Shown piece after piece: positions 7,184-15,686 of a stretch of 44,312 nt of DNA (positions are counted from its first letter, which is position 1; each line of letters starts with the position of its first letter). The position numbers and the translations under genes were made by a program. The DNA is taken from NCBI GenBank assembly GCA_017550525.1, contig JAFZOU010000089.1, forward strand, positions 1 to 44,312, written 5' to 3'. The notes beneath the pieces are model-generated. The model searched no databases, was not told the DNA's origin, and saw only the letters and a program-made list of their open reading frames with translations. Source of the DNA: Bacteroidales bacterium. Lineage in GTDB: Bacteria > Bacteroidota > Bacteroidia > Bacteroidales > UBA932.

Positions 7184-8269
7184 ATGAAATACAAATCACT
7201 GCTGGTTTTCAGCGTGCTCCTTGCGGCGATAGCCGTGAGTTGTAGCAAGGAAAACGCCTCGGGCAACCTGCCCACGGGCATCGACATTGAAGTAGGTGAA
7301 AATTCCGCTCTGTTTATTCTGAATCAGGGTGCGTGGCCGGGGGGATCAACCCTGGACCTTAAGAATCTTTCCAGCGGCGCATTCAGCGCCAACTGGTTTG
7401 CCGCGGCCAATCCGGACGTTACGCAGGGCCTTGGAAACACCGGTAACGATATGGCCGTCATCGGCGGCAGACTCTGGGCCCTTATGAACGGCTCAAACCA
7501 GATAGCCATCATTAATCCCTCAACCGGGAAACTGGAGAAAGTCCTTGATGTGGACAGCCCCAGATATATCATCAAAAAAGGTAATTACGCCTATGTGACC
7601 TCATACGGGGCCGCAGTAAACGGCTCTGTATATGGAGTCAAGGGCAAGGTATACCGTATAGATCCCGCTACCTATGAAACCAAAACCGTTGAGGTTGGAT
7701 ACCAGCCCGACGGCATTACTGCCCTTGGGGAAAAACTCTATGTGGCAAACAGCGGCGGTTACCAGACGGAGCACGAAAACACCCTTTCTGTCATAGATAT
7801 GGCCTCTTTCTCCGTTATCGGAAATATTGAACTCCCCGTAGAGAATCTCAACCGGCTTTTCAGCGCAAACGGAAAACTCTGGGTAACCACTTACGACTGC
7901 TACAACGAAGACTGGAGCGCCGTCATAACCCCCGCAAGCCTTGGCAGCGTGACACCGGAAGGTGAATATGAGGCCATAGAAGGTGTCACGGTAGGAATGC
8001 AGGCCCTTTCAAAGGACAAGCTGTATAACATCTCATATGCAGGGATGCAGGTGGTGGACACTGCTACGGGCACAGTATCGGCCATTGAACTCAAGGGCGC
8101 CCAGATAGGTTACCCCTATGGCATTGCCGTCCATCCCGTAAACGGCGATATATACATCTCTGACGCAAACTTCACCGGAGACAGCCAGGTGGTTTGTTTT
8201 GGGGCCGATGGCTCCTTTAAATGGTCTCAGACAACGGGACTTGGCTCAGGGCCGCTTCTTGTATACTAG
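7184..8269 (+). CDS. BtuG-like surface lipoprotein, YncE/DUF5074-type beta-propeller
   Basis: A 361-residue protein with lipoprotein signal MKYKSLLVFSVLLAAIAVSCSK (Cys near residue 20). The body has repeated propeller blades: DMAVIGGRLWALM, NPSTGKLEKVLDVDSPRYIIKKGNYAYVTSY, IDPATYETKTVEVGYQPDGI, EKLYVANSGG, LSVIDMASFSVIGNIELPVENLNRL, GIAVHPVNGDIYISDA. In Bacteroides, BtuG proteins of this type bind cobalamin on the cell surface and pair with BtuB. The adjacent TonB receptor supports that role, but the genes are convergent rather than co-transcribed, and corrinoid specificity cannot be read from the sequence. The ATG at 7184 starts the signal peptide; the in-frame GTG upstream overlaps the promoter. 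Confidence 0.8.
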   Translation: MKYKSLLVFSVLLAAIAVSCSKENASGNLPTGIDIEVGENSALFILNQGAWPGGSTLDLKNLSSGAFSANWFAAANPDVTQGLGNTGNDMAVIGGRLWALMNGSNQIAIINPSTGKLEKVLDVDSPRYIIKKGNYAYVTSYGAAVNGSVYGVKGKVYRIDPATYETKTVEVGYQPDGITALGEKLYVANSGGYQTEHENTLSVIDMASFSVIGNIELPVENLNRLFSANGKLWVTTYDCYNEDWSAVITPASLGSVTPEGEYEAIEGVTVGMQALSKDKLYNISYAGMQVVDTATGTVSAIELKGAQIGYPYGIAVHPVNGDIYISDANFTGDSQVVCFGADGSFKWSQTTGLGSGPLLVY

Positions 8270-10111
8270 CTAAATCTCAACACTCACAGACCCCATGACG
8301 TGGAAACCCGGCATGGGGTATTGTTTTACTATTTCGTAGTGGGTGCCGGTGAAGTTGCGCAGTTCCACGGCAAGCCTGAGGCCCCAGGGGCCCTTCCAGC
8401 TCAAAGTCATGTCCCAGGTGGTGAAGGCGGGAATAACGGCCTCCGGGCGGGAGGAGGCGGCCGTGTAGCGGACGCCGGTGACCTGCCCGCGGATATCGGC
8501 CCTGAAGGACTTCCACGCGCCAAAGATGTTGAAGGACCCGCTGTGGAGCGGGATATAAGGAATCTGCCAGGGATTGGACGGGTCAAAAGCACGGTTGAAA
8601 CTGTAACGGGCGGTGATTCCGGCCTGCCAGGATGCGGCAGTATAGGCCGATGACGCGCTCCACTCGTCCCCGAACACCTGGACATTTCCGATATTGTACA
8701 TACTCCAGCGGAAAAGGCTTCCGTTGGGGACGGCGATGAGTTTATCCGTGACATGATTGAAATAGAGTTCCTCCCTTATGCGGAAGCTCCACGGACCGAG
8801 ACTCCTGTCCCAGAGCCACCAGATGGATACCTGCCACACTTTTTCCGGCCTCAGGTCCCTGCTCCCCACGTTTGTATAATAAAGGTCGTTGAAAGACGGA
8901 AGGCGGCAGGAACGCTTTCCCAGGAAGCCGAACTCCCAGTCAAAGCGCGGATGCCAGTCCACAAGAAGGGCGGGGGAGAGGAAGCGGTAACCGTCGGAGG
9001 TGCCCTGATACTGCGCGCTCACCTGTATCCTCCACGGGTCCAGAAGGAAGGCCGATGAAAACGCCCCCAGGATCTGTTGCCTTTTAGCATTAACCTGCGC
9101 GGTGAGCCAGTCGGCCTGGGCGTCCACGGCGGCGTTGAGGTGGAGCCAGGGGAGAGCCTGATAGCCAAGCGATGCGGCGGCATATGCGCTCTGGAGATTG
9201 TAATTCCACGTGGCGCTTATGGAAGGGTCAAGTTCCGATACATCTACATAATCCAGTATGTCAAGGGAGTATCGGCCTTTCACAAGAAGGCTCAGGCCGT
9301 GCCCCAGGGACTGTTCTCCGGAAAGCTGTGCAGTAAGGCTGCGGTCATACTGACGGTCATCGGACATTGGATACTTCCCGCTCTGCTTGAACACGGGCCC
9401 GGGGATGCCTCGGCCGGCGTCGTACCAGTTCACCGAGGCTTCGTATCGGCCCCCCTGAGGCAGGAACCAAAGGTGTCCGGCGGCCCGGAAGGCCTTAATG
9501 TCGCAGTTCTGGCGAATGAGGAGGGTGTCTTTCCCAAGGTCCAGCGTGTGGAAAGGGTACTGCCCGTGAGCCCGGTCTCCTCCAAGGCGAAGACGTGCGG
9601 CAAAACGTCCCCTGCGGGTTTCAGCGCTGCCGCTTGGGGAGATGGTCCCAAATGCGCCGCCGCGAAACTTAAGTCTCAGTTTCCGGCCGTCAGGGAGGGA
9701 GGACCTCAGGTGCAGGGAGGATGCGCTTCCGTATTCCCTCGCCGTCTGCACCAGGGCCGATTTCTGCCCTGCGTAGAGTTCAATTGTCTCAAGGTCTTCG
9801 GTGAATAACCGACCAAGGTCCACCTGCGCATTCTGGGCGTTGTCTATGGGTACTCCGTCAAGGAAAATGGCCGTGTGGGCGCTTCCAAGGCTCCTTACGT
9901 TCACGGTTTTGAGGCCGCCCACGCCGCCGTAGTCGCGGAGCTGGATGCCGCTGAAATCCCGGATGGCATCGGCCGTGTTTGGCGCTTGACGAAGGAGTTC
10001 CCCGCTTACGCTTTCGCTTGCCGGGGAAATGTTGCGCCGTGCCGTTACGCTGGATGCCTCAAGCGTATCAGGAGGAGAAACAAGTAGGGCTGCTATGAAG
10101 GCAAGAATCAT
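8270..10111 (-). CDS. TonB-dependent outer-membrane receptor, BtuB-like
   Basis: A 613-residue receptor with a short N-terminal signal (MILAFIAALLVSPP). The plug domain contains ESVSGELLRQAPNTADAIRDFSGIQLRDYGGVGGLKTVNVRSLGSAHTAIFLDGVPIDN, followed by a beta barrel rich in Trp, Tyr and Arg and a short C-terminal strand (MGSVSVEI). This size and plug fit vitamin B12-type receptors better than the roughly 1000-residue SusC type. It would import a corrinoid or iron chelate using TonB energy. Its start overlaps the small upstream gene by four bases (ATGA), and its stop directly abuts the stop of the BtuG-like gene. No cobalamin riboswitch was recognised upstream. Confidence 0.88.
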   Translation of the reverse strand: MILAFIAALLVSPPDTLEASSVTARRNISPASESVSGELLRQAPNTADAIRDFSGIQLRDYGGVGGLKTVNVRSLGSAHTAIFLDGVPIDNAQNAQVDLGRLFTEDLETIELYAGQKSALVQTAREYGSASSLHLRSSLPDGRKLRLKFRGGAFGTISPSGSAETRRGRFAARLRLGGDRAHGQYPFHTLDLGKDTLLIRQNCDIKAFRAAGHLWFLPQGGRYEASVNWYDAGRGIPGPVFKQSGKYPMSDDRQYDRSLTAQLSGEQSLGHGLSLLVKGRYSLDILDYVDVSELDPSISATWNYNLQSAYAAASLGYQALPWLHLNAAVDAQADWLTAQVNAKRQQILGAFSSAFLLDPWRIQVSAQYQGTSDGYRFLSPALLVDWHPRFDWEFGFLGKRSCRLPSFNDLYYTNVGSRDLRPEKVWQVSIWWLWDRSLGPWSFRIREELYFNHVTDKLIAVPNGSLFRWSMYNIGNVQVFGDEWSASSAYTAASWQAGITARYSFNRAFDPSNPWQIPYIPLHSGSFNIFGAWKSFRADIRGQVTGVRYTAASSRPEAVIPAFTTWDMTLSWKGPWGLRLAVELRNFTGTHYEIVKQYPMPGFHVMGSVSVEI

Positions 10112-10428
10112 TCAGAAAGTGCCTTCAGGATTGCTTTGGTGGTGTTTACGGCCTTCCCGGAAGGGAAGTCGAAGGGAAGTTTTGGGGCGTCTCCCGTGCG
10201 GAGAACCGCGGCAAAGGTGCCGGGGATGGAAGTCTCCTCAAGGATTGCTTCTATGAACTGATGGTACCGCCATGTGGAAAAGTCAAGGACAAGGTGGCCG
10301 CCGGCCTCCGATACGCTTCCATATGTCCTCAGGACATCGGTAAGCTTAGCCTTTGCGGCTTCCATATTATCGGCCTTGAACAGCGCGGTTCCGCTGTCCA
10401 TCAACTTAACCATTAAGATACTTGACAT
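10108..10428 (-). CDS. Small uncharacterised protein upstream of the TonB receptor
   Basis: A 106-residue soluble protein that I do not recognise. No signal peptide or membrane segment is seen. It is predicted to alternate helix and strand, with a central VLDFSTWRYHQFIEAILEET block. A real gene is supported by a TAnnTTTG box about 20 bases upstream and the ATGA overlap with the receptor gene, which implies one transcript. An internal ATG at codon 6 (MVKLMD) is an alternative start. Its function may relate to the receptor, but nothing in the sequence shows how. Confidence 0.7.
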   Translation of the reverse strand: MSSILMVKLMDSGTALFKADNMEAAKAKLTDVLRTYGSVSEAGGHLVLDFSTWRYHQFIEAILEETSIPGTFAAVLRTGDAPKLPFDFPSGKAVNTTKAILKALSE

Positions 10429-10447
10429 ATTCTTTCATTTACCTATG

Positions 10448-10455
10448 CAAATTTA
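10448..10455 (-). promoter_or_regulatory. -7 box for the small gene and TonB receptor
   Basis: Minus-strand TAAATTTG fits TAnnTTTG. It lies 12 bases from the opposing box at 10467-10474. Confidence 0.55.
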
Positions 10456-10466
10456 CGGAAAAAACT

Positions 10467-10474
10467 TATATTTG
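10467..10474 (+). promoter_or_regulatory. -7 box for the TonB-domain lipoprotein
   Basis: TATATTTG matches TAnnTTTG, 25 bases before the ATG at 10500. Confidence 0.55.
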
Positions 10475-10499
10475 CGTATTCAAATCCAAATTCAAAACA

Positions 10500-11093
10500 A
10501 TGCGTAAAGTTTATCTCCTTATGGCAGTTGCCGCTATCGTGGTGGTGGGCTGCAAGAACATCGGTTCAAAGAAGGCCGCCCAAGAGGCCGCCGCAGCAGA
10601 GGCTGCTGCTGAAGAAGCTGCCGCAGCACAGGCAGAACGTATCAATCATGCAATCGAAGAAGTTGAGGCCGCAGAGAACATGACAGCCCTTGAGGCAGTT
10701 GAGGCTCTTTCCCGCGCCCAGCTAGTAGAAGGCGAGGCCCTCTCAGATGAACTTGCCGGCAATCCTGATTTTGCCGTTCCTTTTGCCGCAGTTGAGGAAA
10801 AACCTTCATTCAACGGCGGTGACGCAAATGATTTCTCAAAGTGGGTTGCAGAAAACATCGTTTATCCCCAGGACGCTCAGGACCGTCAGGTGGGCGGAAG
10901 GGTAATCCTCCAGTTCACTGTGAGCAAGGAAGGAGATGTCAAGGATGTATCCGTCCTCAAGGGCGTGGATCCGGTACTTGACGCAGAAGCAGTCCGTGTA
11001 GTGTCCGCTTCTCCCAAGTGGGCTCCCGGCAACCAGAACAGCATTCCCGTGAACGTAAAGTACACCTTCCCCGTAGTCTTCAAGCTCAACTAA
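10500..11093 (+). CDS. Lipoprotein with C-terminal TonB domain
   Basis: A 197-residue protein. MRKVYLLMAVAAIVVVGCKN is a lipoprotein signal with Cys near residue 18. An Ala/Glu-rich coiled-coil stretch (AAQEAAAAEAAAEEAAAAQAE) follows, and then a TonB C-terminal domain: KPSFNGGDANDFSKWVAENIVYPQDAQDRQVGGRVILQFTVSKEGDVKDVSVLKGVDPVLDAEAVRVV. TonB domains couple the proton-motive force to outer-membrane receptors, but this one has a lipid anchor rather than a transmembrane helix, so it may instead act as a periplasmic partner. It is divergent from the TonB receptor operon, and such neighbourhood is suggestive but not proof of pairing. Confidence 0.88.
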   Translation: MRKVYLLMAVAAIVVVGCKNIGSKKAAQEAAAAEAAAEEAAAAQAERINHAIEEVEAAENMTALEAVEALSRAQLVEGEALSDELAGNPDFAVPFAAVEEKPSFNGGDANDFSKWVAENIVYPQDAQDRQVGGRVILQFTVSKEGDVKDVSVLKGVDPVLDAEAVRVVSASPKWAPGNQNSIPVNVKYTFPVVFKLN

Positions 11094-11116
11094 GCGCCCT
11101 CTATTTGAACTTTATT

Positions 11117-11155
11117 GCAGTCCCTGGTTCTTTGTAGCCGGGGGCTGCTGTTTTT
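11117..11155 (+). terminator. Intrinsic terminator after the TonB-domain lipoprotein
   Basis: GCAGTCCCTGG, a loop, then CCGGGGGCTGC followed by TGTTTTT. The stem has minor imperfections, and the T-tract lies on the plus strand. Confidence 0.7.
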
Positions 11156-11168
11156 GGTGCGTGGCGGC

Positions 11169-11199
11169 TTTGAGTTTTGAGAGAAATTACTTAAATTTG
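11169..11199 (+). promoter_or_regulatory. Promoter of dnaN, -33 and -7 boxes
   Basis: TTTG at 11169-11172, a 19-base spacer, and TAAATTTG at 11192-11199 match the Bacteroides consensus TTTG-N19-TAnnTTTG. The ATG is 36 bases further on. Confidence 0.7.
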
Positions 11200-11235
11200 T
11201 ATGCTTTAGTTGAAGAAAACAAAAAAGAACCATAT

Positions 11236-12357
11236 ATGAAACTTACTATCTCCAGTACCAATCTCCTGAAGGCCCTCATGGACGTTTCCAAGGCCATCCC
11301 GTCAAAATCTCCGCTCCCCATCCTGGAGAATTTCCTCTTCGTCCTCAAGGAGGGCGTCCTGGAAATCACCGCATCGGATTCAGAACTTACGCTCCGCACC
11401 CGCATTGAGGCGGAAGGATCGGAGGAAGACGGCTCAATTGCCGTTCCCGCACGTCATATGATAGACCTCCTGAAGGAGCTCCCGGATCTTCCGCTTTCTA
11501 TCAAGACTGTTTCTGACAGCTCATTCGAGTGCAGCTGGGGCAGCGGTAACTCCGCCCTCCCTTATTTCCCGGCTGCGGATTATCCTGAAATCAAGTCTAC
11601 CGGAGATGACGCCATTACCGTGGAATTCCCCGCAGAATCCCTTGTAGAAGGTATCCAGAGCACCGTTTACGCTACCGCAGACGACGAAATCCGTCCTGCC
11701 ATGAACGGTATCTTCTTCGATATGGATGTGAACAGTACCACCCTCGTGGCATCTGATTCCCATAAGCTTATCTGCTACACCACTAAGGACGTCAAGGCCC
11801 CGGAGAAGGCTTCCTTCATCCTTCACAAGAAGCCTGCAAGTGTGCTTCGCTCAATCATCGGCAAGGATGTGGAGAACGTAAGCATTTCATTTGATTCTTC
11901 ATCGGCCCAGTTCAGCTTTGGCGCCACCACCCTCATCTGTCGCCTGGTAGTGGGCAAGTACCCTAAGTATCGTGACGTGATTCCCCTGAATAACTCCAAC
12001 GTCCTTCAGATAGACCGTCAGCTTCTCCTGAACACCGTCAAGCGTGTTGCAGTGTGCGCCAACAAGGCTTCCAACCACATCAAGCTCACCCTCAAGGAAG
12101 GCCAGCTGGAAGTATCGGCCCAGGACCTTGGCTTTGCCCTTGCCGCATATGAGAAGATCATGTGCAATTACTCCGGAGATGAGCTCACAATTGGCTTCAA
12201 GAGCACTTTCCTCACGGAAATCCTTGCCAATATGAACTGCAACTCCCTGGTTGTGAAGTTTGCCGATGCCCGCCGCGCAGCCCTTATCCTCCCCGCAGAG
12301 GAAGAGGCGGAGACTGAGAAAGTCTGCGGCATTCTCATGCCAATCATGATCCAATAG
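11236..12357 (+). CDS. dnaN: DNA polymerase III beta subunit (sliding clamp)
   Basis: A 373-residue clamp that encircles DNA and tethers the replicative polymerase. The first domain starts MKLTISSTNLLKALMDVSKAIPSKSPLPILENFLF, domain 2 includes EIRPAMNGIFFDM and VASDSHKL, and the C-terminus AEEEAETEKVCGILMPIMIQ matches the conserved partner-binding pocket edge. An upstream in-frame ATG at 11161 would read through the promoter and is rejected. Unlike the common dnaA-dnaN arrangement it lies seven bases before a proofreading-like exonuclease gene. Confidence 0.97.
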   Translation: MKLTISSTNLLKALMDVSKAIPSKSPLPILENFLFVLKEGVLEITASDSELTLRTRIEAEGSEEDGSIAVPARHMIDLLKELPDLPLSIKTVSDSSFECSWGSGNSALPYFPAADYPEIKSTGDDAITVEFPAESLVEGIQSTVYATADDEIRPAMNGIFFDMDVNSTTLVASDSHKLICYTTKDVKAPEKASFILHKKPASVLRSIIGKDVENVSISFDSSSAQFSFGATTLICRLVVGKYPKYRDVIPLNNSNVLQIDRQLLLNTVKRVAVCANKASNHIKLTLKEGQLEVSAQDLGFALAAYEKIMCNYSGDELTIGFKSTFLTEILANMNCNSLVVKFADARRAALILPAEEEAETEKVCGILMPIMIQ

Positions 12358-12364
12358 GAATCCT

Positions 12365-13330
12365 ATGGAACTCAATCTACAGCGCCCGTTGCTCTTTTTT
12401 GACATAGAGAGCACCGGGCTTAATATTGCCACGGACGGCATTATTGAGCTTAGTTTTGTGAAGGCGTTCCCGGGAGGGGAGACCAGGGTGAAAACCTGGA
12501 AGATCAAGCCCTGGGACTACGTGAACCACTGCGTGATTCCCATCAATCCGCAGGCGTCGGAGGTGAACGGCGTAAAGGACGAGGACCTTGTGGACTGCCC
12601 CAAGTTCATAGAGGTTCTGCCGGAAGTGGCAGAGTGGCTGGAGGGGAGTGACCTTGCAGGATACAATTCCGCCAAGTTTGACCTGCCGCTCCTTGCCGAG
12701 GAAATTGAGCGTGTACGTGAGTACTGCGGAACCCGCCTCAAGGATGAAAAATCGGCCCCTAAAGCCAAGGAGATGCTCTCTCTCATTGACAAGCTGGACC
12801 TTCATTCCTGCAAGATGGTGGACGTCCAGAATATCTTCCACCACTTTGAACCCCGTAACCTCAGGGCCGCATACCGCTTCTACTGCGGCGGCAAGGACTT
12901 TGAGAACGCCCATACCGCAGAGGCCGATACCCTTGCAACCTATGAGGTGCTCAAGGGCCAGCTGGACCGTTACCAGGAACCCACGGAGTACCAGCCGGAG
13001 GTCCTTAAGAATGACGTTGACGCCCTTGCAAAGATTGGGGCCCGCTCCCGGACTGTGGATTTTGCAGGCCGATTGATAGAAGGTGAGGACGGGGAACCCG
13101 TCATCAGTTTTGGAAAGCACAAGGGCCGCACTGCACGTGATGTGTGGAATACGGAGCCTTCATACTATGCCTGGATAGAGGGCGGGGATTTCACCCTTGA
13201 CACCAAGAGGCAGTTTGCCCTCCTTAAGGCCCGCTTCCAGAAGGAGCGCAAGGAGGCCCTTAACAGGCCTGCCACGGACGATGAACTCCAGGGCCTTGCA
13301 AGTAAGTTCAACACAGGCAAACTTTTCTAA
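12365..13330 (+). CDS. DnaQ-family 3'-5' exonuclease with C-terminal extension
   Basis: A 321-residue DEDD exonuclease. Exo I is FFDIESTGL at residues 11-19 (Asp and Glu metal ligands), Exo II is AGYNSAKFDLPLL near 98-110 and Exo III is NAHTAEADTLATYEVL (HxxxxD) near 182-197. After about residue 235 there is a second small module, ISFGKHKGRTARDVWNTEPSYYAWIEGGDF, seen in DUF3820-like extensions of Bacteroidota exonucleases. Spaced seven bases after dnaN, it is a plausible clamp-associated proofreading or repair nuclease. It could be the replicative epsilon subunit or a paralogue; sequence alone does not decide. Confidence 0.92.
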   Translation: MELNLQRPLLFFDIESTGLNIATDGIIELSFVKAFPGGETRVKTWKIKPWDYVNHCVIPINPQASEVNGVKDEDLVDCPKFIEVLPEVAEWLEGSDLAGYNSAKFDLPLLAEEIERVREYCGTRLKDEKSAPKAKEMLSLIDKLDLHSCKMVDVQNIFHHFEPRNLRAAYRFYCGGKDFENAHTAEADTLATYEVLKGQLDRYQEPTEYQPEVLKNDVDALAKIGARSRTVDFAGRLIEGEDGEPVISFGKHKGRTARDVWNTEPSYYAWIEGGDFTLDTKRQFALLKARFQKERKEALNRPATDDELQGLASKFNTGKLF

Positions 13331-13388
13331 AGGTTCGGCACGGAGTTTGAGCAATCTCCGCGCGGAAAATGTTTAAAAAAGAAATACT

Positions 13389-14810
13389 ATGAAAAAAGGA
13401 TTCTTGACTGTACTGCTTTCAGTACTGGCAGGCGGTCTTACCGCCTATGGCGTAGTGAAAGTAACCGGACCACAGGCCGCCCAGGCCACAGTTGTGAAAG
13501 ATTCGCAAGGGAATGCAGTGGAGTACCGCACTGTCAATTTGGCAGACTCCGATTACCCGGATTTCACCTATGCCGCAGAAACCGCCGTTGAGGCCGTGGT
13601 ATATGTTGAAGTAACCGTCCAGGGCCGCCAGCAATACCAGAATATTGACCCGTTCTTCCGCTTCTTCTTTGGAGATGAATTCTCCCAGCCCCAGTACCGT
13701 GAGCAGAAGGGTAGCGGCAGCGGCGTCATCATCCGCCCTGACGGCTATATTGTGACCAACAACCACGTTGTTTCCGGAGCTACAAAGATTTCCGTGACGC
13801 TCAATGACAACTCCCAGTATGATGCCACAGTTGTGGGTACAGACCCCGTCACAGACGTTGCAATCATAAAGATTGACGGCGCAAACCTTCCCACAATCCC
13901 GCTTGGAGACTCAGACAAACTCCGCCTTGGAGAATGGGTGCTGGCAATTGGCTCACCTCTTGGCGCGCAGCTCCGCAGTACCATCACCGCAGGTATTGTA
14001 TCGGCCAAGGGACGCTCCATGCCGGATGGCTCCGGAGAATTCAAGATTGAGTCCTTCATCCAGACCGACGCTGCAGTGAACCCCGGCAACTCCGGTGGCG
14101 CCCTTGTGAATAAGAAGGGTGAACTGGTGGGCATCAACACCGCCATTGTGTCCCAGACCGGTGCCTACAGCGGCTATTCCTTCGCTGTTCCCGTGAATAT
14201 TGTGAAGAGGGTTGCCGGAGACCTCATTGACTACGGCTCAGTGAAACGCGCCATGCTTGGCATCACGATGGGCTCCGTTGACAAGAAAATTGCCGACGAA
14301 ATGAAACTTTCTTCGGTCTCAGGCGTATATATTAACGAGGTTTTGAAAGGCAGCGCCGCGGAAAAGGCCGGTCTTAAGAAAAACGACGTAATCGTAGCCA
14401 TTGACGGTGAGAAGATTACAGACGCTTCATCCGTACAGGCAAAGGTGAGTGGATACCACCCCGGAGACCAGGCCGATGTACTCTATGTCAGAGACGGAAA
14501 AGAGGCCCGCACAACTGTGGTTTTCCAGGCCGCTTCAACCGAAAACGGTGAAGTGGACGCGGAAGGCACCGTTGCTTTCTACGGAGCAAGGCTCAGGGCA
14601 GCCCAGAAGGGCGTTGAGATAGTTTCCGTGGGGCAGGGCAAGATGGCCGATGCCGGAGCCAAGGAGGGCGGAATCATCCTCTTTGTAAACGGAGATGCCG
14701 TTGCAAAACCTCAGGATGTTGTGGCCAAGGCCAAGAAAGGCGCCCGCGCGGTATATATTGAAGGTATAGACGCAAACGGCAAAACTTTCTACCTGGCATT
14801 TGGCAAGTAG
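13389..14810 (+). CDS. HtrA/DegP-family periplasmic serine protease
   Basis: A 473-residue S1C protease that degrades or refolds damaged envelope proteins. It has an N-terminal signal or anchor (MKKGFLTVLLSVLAGGLTAYGVV) and a trypsin-like domain with triad His in TNNHVVSGA, Asp in TDVAIIKID and Ser in GNSGGALV. A PDZ domain with the GVYINEVLKGSAAEKAGLKKNDVIVAIDG block follows, then a second weaker PDZ-like segment near the C-terminus. It lies between the exonuclease gene and rpoD, 15 bases before rpoD. Confidence 0.95.
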   Translation: MKKGFLTVLLSVLAGGLTAYGVVKVTGPQAAQATVVKDSQGNAVEYRTVNLADSDYPDFTYAAETAVEAVVYVEVTVQGRQQYQNIDPFFRFFFGDEFSQPQYREQKGSGSGVIIRPDGYIVTNNHVVSGATKISVTLNDNSQYDATVVGTDPVTDVAIIKIDGANLPTIPLGDSDKLRLGEWVLAIGSPLGAQLRSTITAGIVSAKGRSMPDGSGEFKIESFIQTDAAVNPGNSGGALVNKKGELVGINTAIVSQTGAYSGYSFAVPVNIVKRVAGDLIDYGSVKRAMLGITMGSVDKKIADEMKLSSVSGVYINEVLKGSAAEKAGLKKNDVIVAIDGEKITDASSVQAKVSGYHPGDQADVLYVRDGKEARTTVVFQAASTENGEVDAEGTVAFYGARLRAAQKGVEIVSVGQGKMADAGAKEGGIILFVNGDAVAKPQDVVAKAKKGARAVYIEGIDANGKTFYLAFGK

Positions 14811-14825
14811 AAATTTTTAGCACAC

Positions 14826-15686
14826 ATGAGGCAATTAAAAATCACAAAGTCCATCACCAACCGCGAGAGCGCGTCACTGGACAAGTACCTGCAGGAGATC
14901 GGCCGTGAAGAGCTGGTAACTCCGGACGAGGAAGTAGAACTGGCTCAGCGTATCCGTAAAGGAGACCAGGAGGCACTGGAAAAGCTCACAAGGGCAAACC
15001 TTCGTTTTGTGGTATCCGTTGCAAAGCAGTACCAGAACCAGGGCCTGAGCCTTCCGGACCTTATCAACGAGGGAAACCTTGGTCTTATCAAGGCCGCAGA
15101 GAAGTTTGACGAAACCCGTGGCTTCAAGTTCATCTCCTACGCAGTGTGGTGGATCCGTCAGAGCATCCTCCAGGCGCTGGCAGAACAGAGCCGTATTGTC
15201 CGTCTCCCTCTTAACCAGGTGGGTTCCCTGAACAAGATAAACAAGGCCCTCGGAAAGTTTGAGCAGGAGTATGAGCGCCAGCCTTCCAATGAGGAGCTCG
15301 CAGAGATGATAGACATCCCCAAGGACAAGATTTCCGACACCCTCCGCGTGGGCAGCCGCCACGTTAGTGTGGACGCTCCGTTTGTGGAAGGCGAGGACAA
15401 CTCCCTTCTGGACGTTCTCCCCAACGACGATTCCCCATCGGCCGATAAAACCCTTGTGAACGAGAGCCTCAACACAGAGATCGAGCGCGCCCTTTCCACC
15501 CTCACTGACCGTGAGAGGGAGATTATCAAGAGTTTCTTTGGCATCGGCTGCCAGGAAATGACCCTTGAAGAGATTGGAGAACGCTTCGGCCTCACACGTG
15601 AGCGCGTGCGTCAGATTAAGGAGAAGGCTATCCGCCGTCTCAAGAGTCCCTCACGCAGTAAACTTCTTAAGAGCTATCTTGGATGA
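14826..15686 (+). CDS. rpoD: Primary sigma factor, sigma-ABfr type
   Basis: A 286-residue housekeeping sigma factor without region 1.1, as is usual in Bacteroidota. Region 1.2 is [27 protein letters not shown], region 2 is [18 protein letters not shown] followed by [36 protein letters not shown], region 3 is RLPLNQV and SNEELAEMI, and region 4 is [15 protein letters not shown] with the helix-turn-helix [27 protein letters not shown]. This class reads the TTTG/TAnnTTTG promoters seen across the window. It overlaps argS by four bases and probably shares a message with htrA. Confidence 0.97.
   Translation: MRQLKITKSITNRESASLDKYLQEIGREELVTPDEEVELAQRIRKGDQEALEKLTRANLRFVVSVAKQYQNQGLSLPDLINEGNLGLIKAAEKFDETRGFKFISYAVWWIRQSILQALAEQSRIVRLPLNQVGSLNKINKALGKFEQEYERQPSNEELAEMIDIPKDKISDTLRVGSRHVSVDAPFVEGEDNSLLDVLPNDDSPSADKTLVNESLNTEIERALSTLTDREREIIKSFFGIGCQEMTLEEIGERFGLTRERVRQIKEKAIRRLKSPSRSKLLKSYLG

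Noticed and set aside
9077-9808. Plus-strand open frame (243 codons) opposite the TonB receptor
   Set aside because: No recognisable domains; the opposite strand encodes a clear TonB receptor.
12377-13120. Minus-strand open frame (247 codons) opposite the exonuclease gene
   Set aside because: Antisense shadow of a gene with clear motifs, with no promoter or neighbour support.
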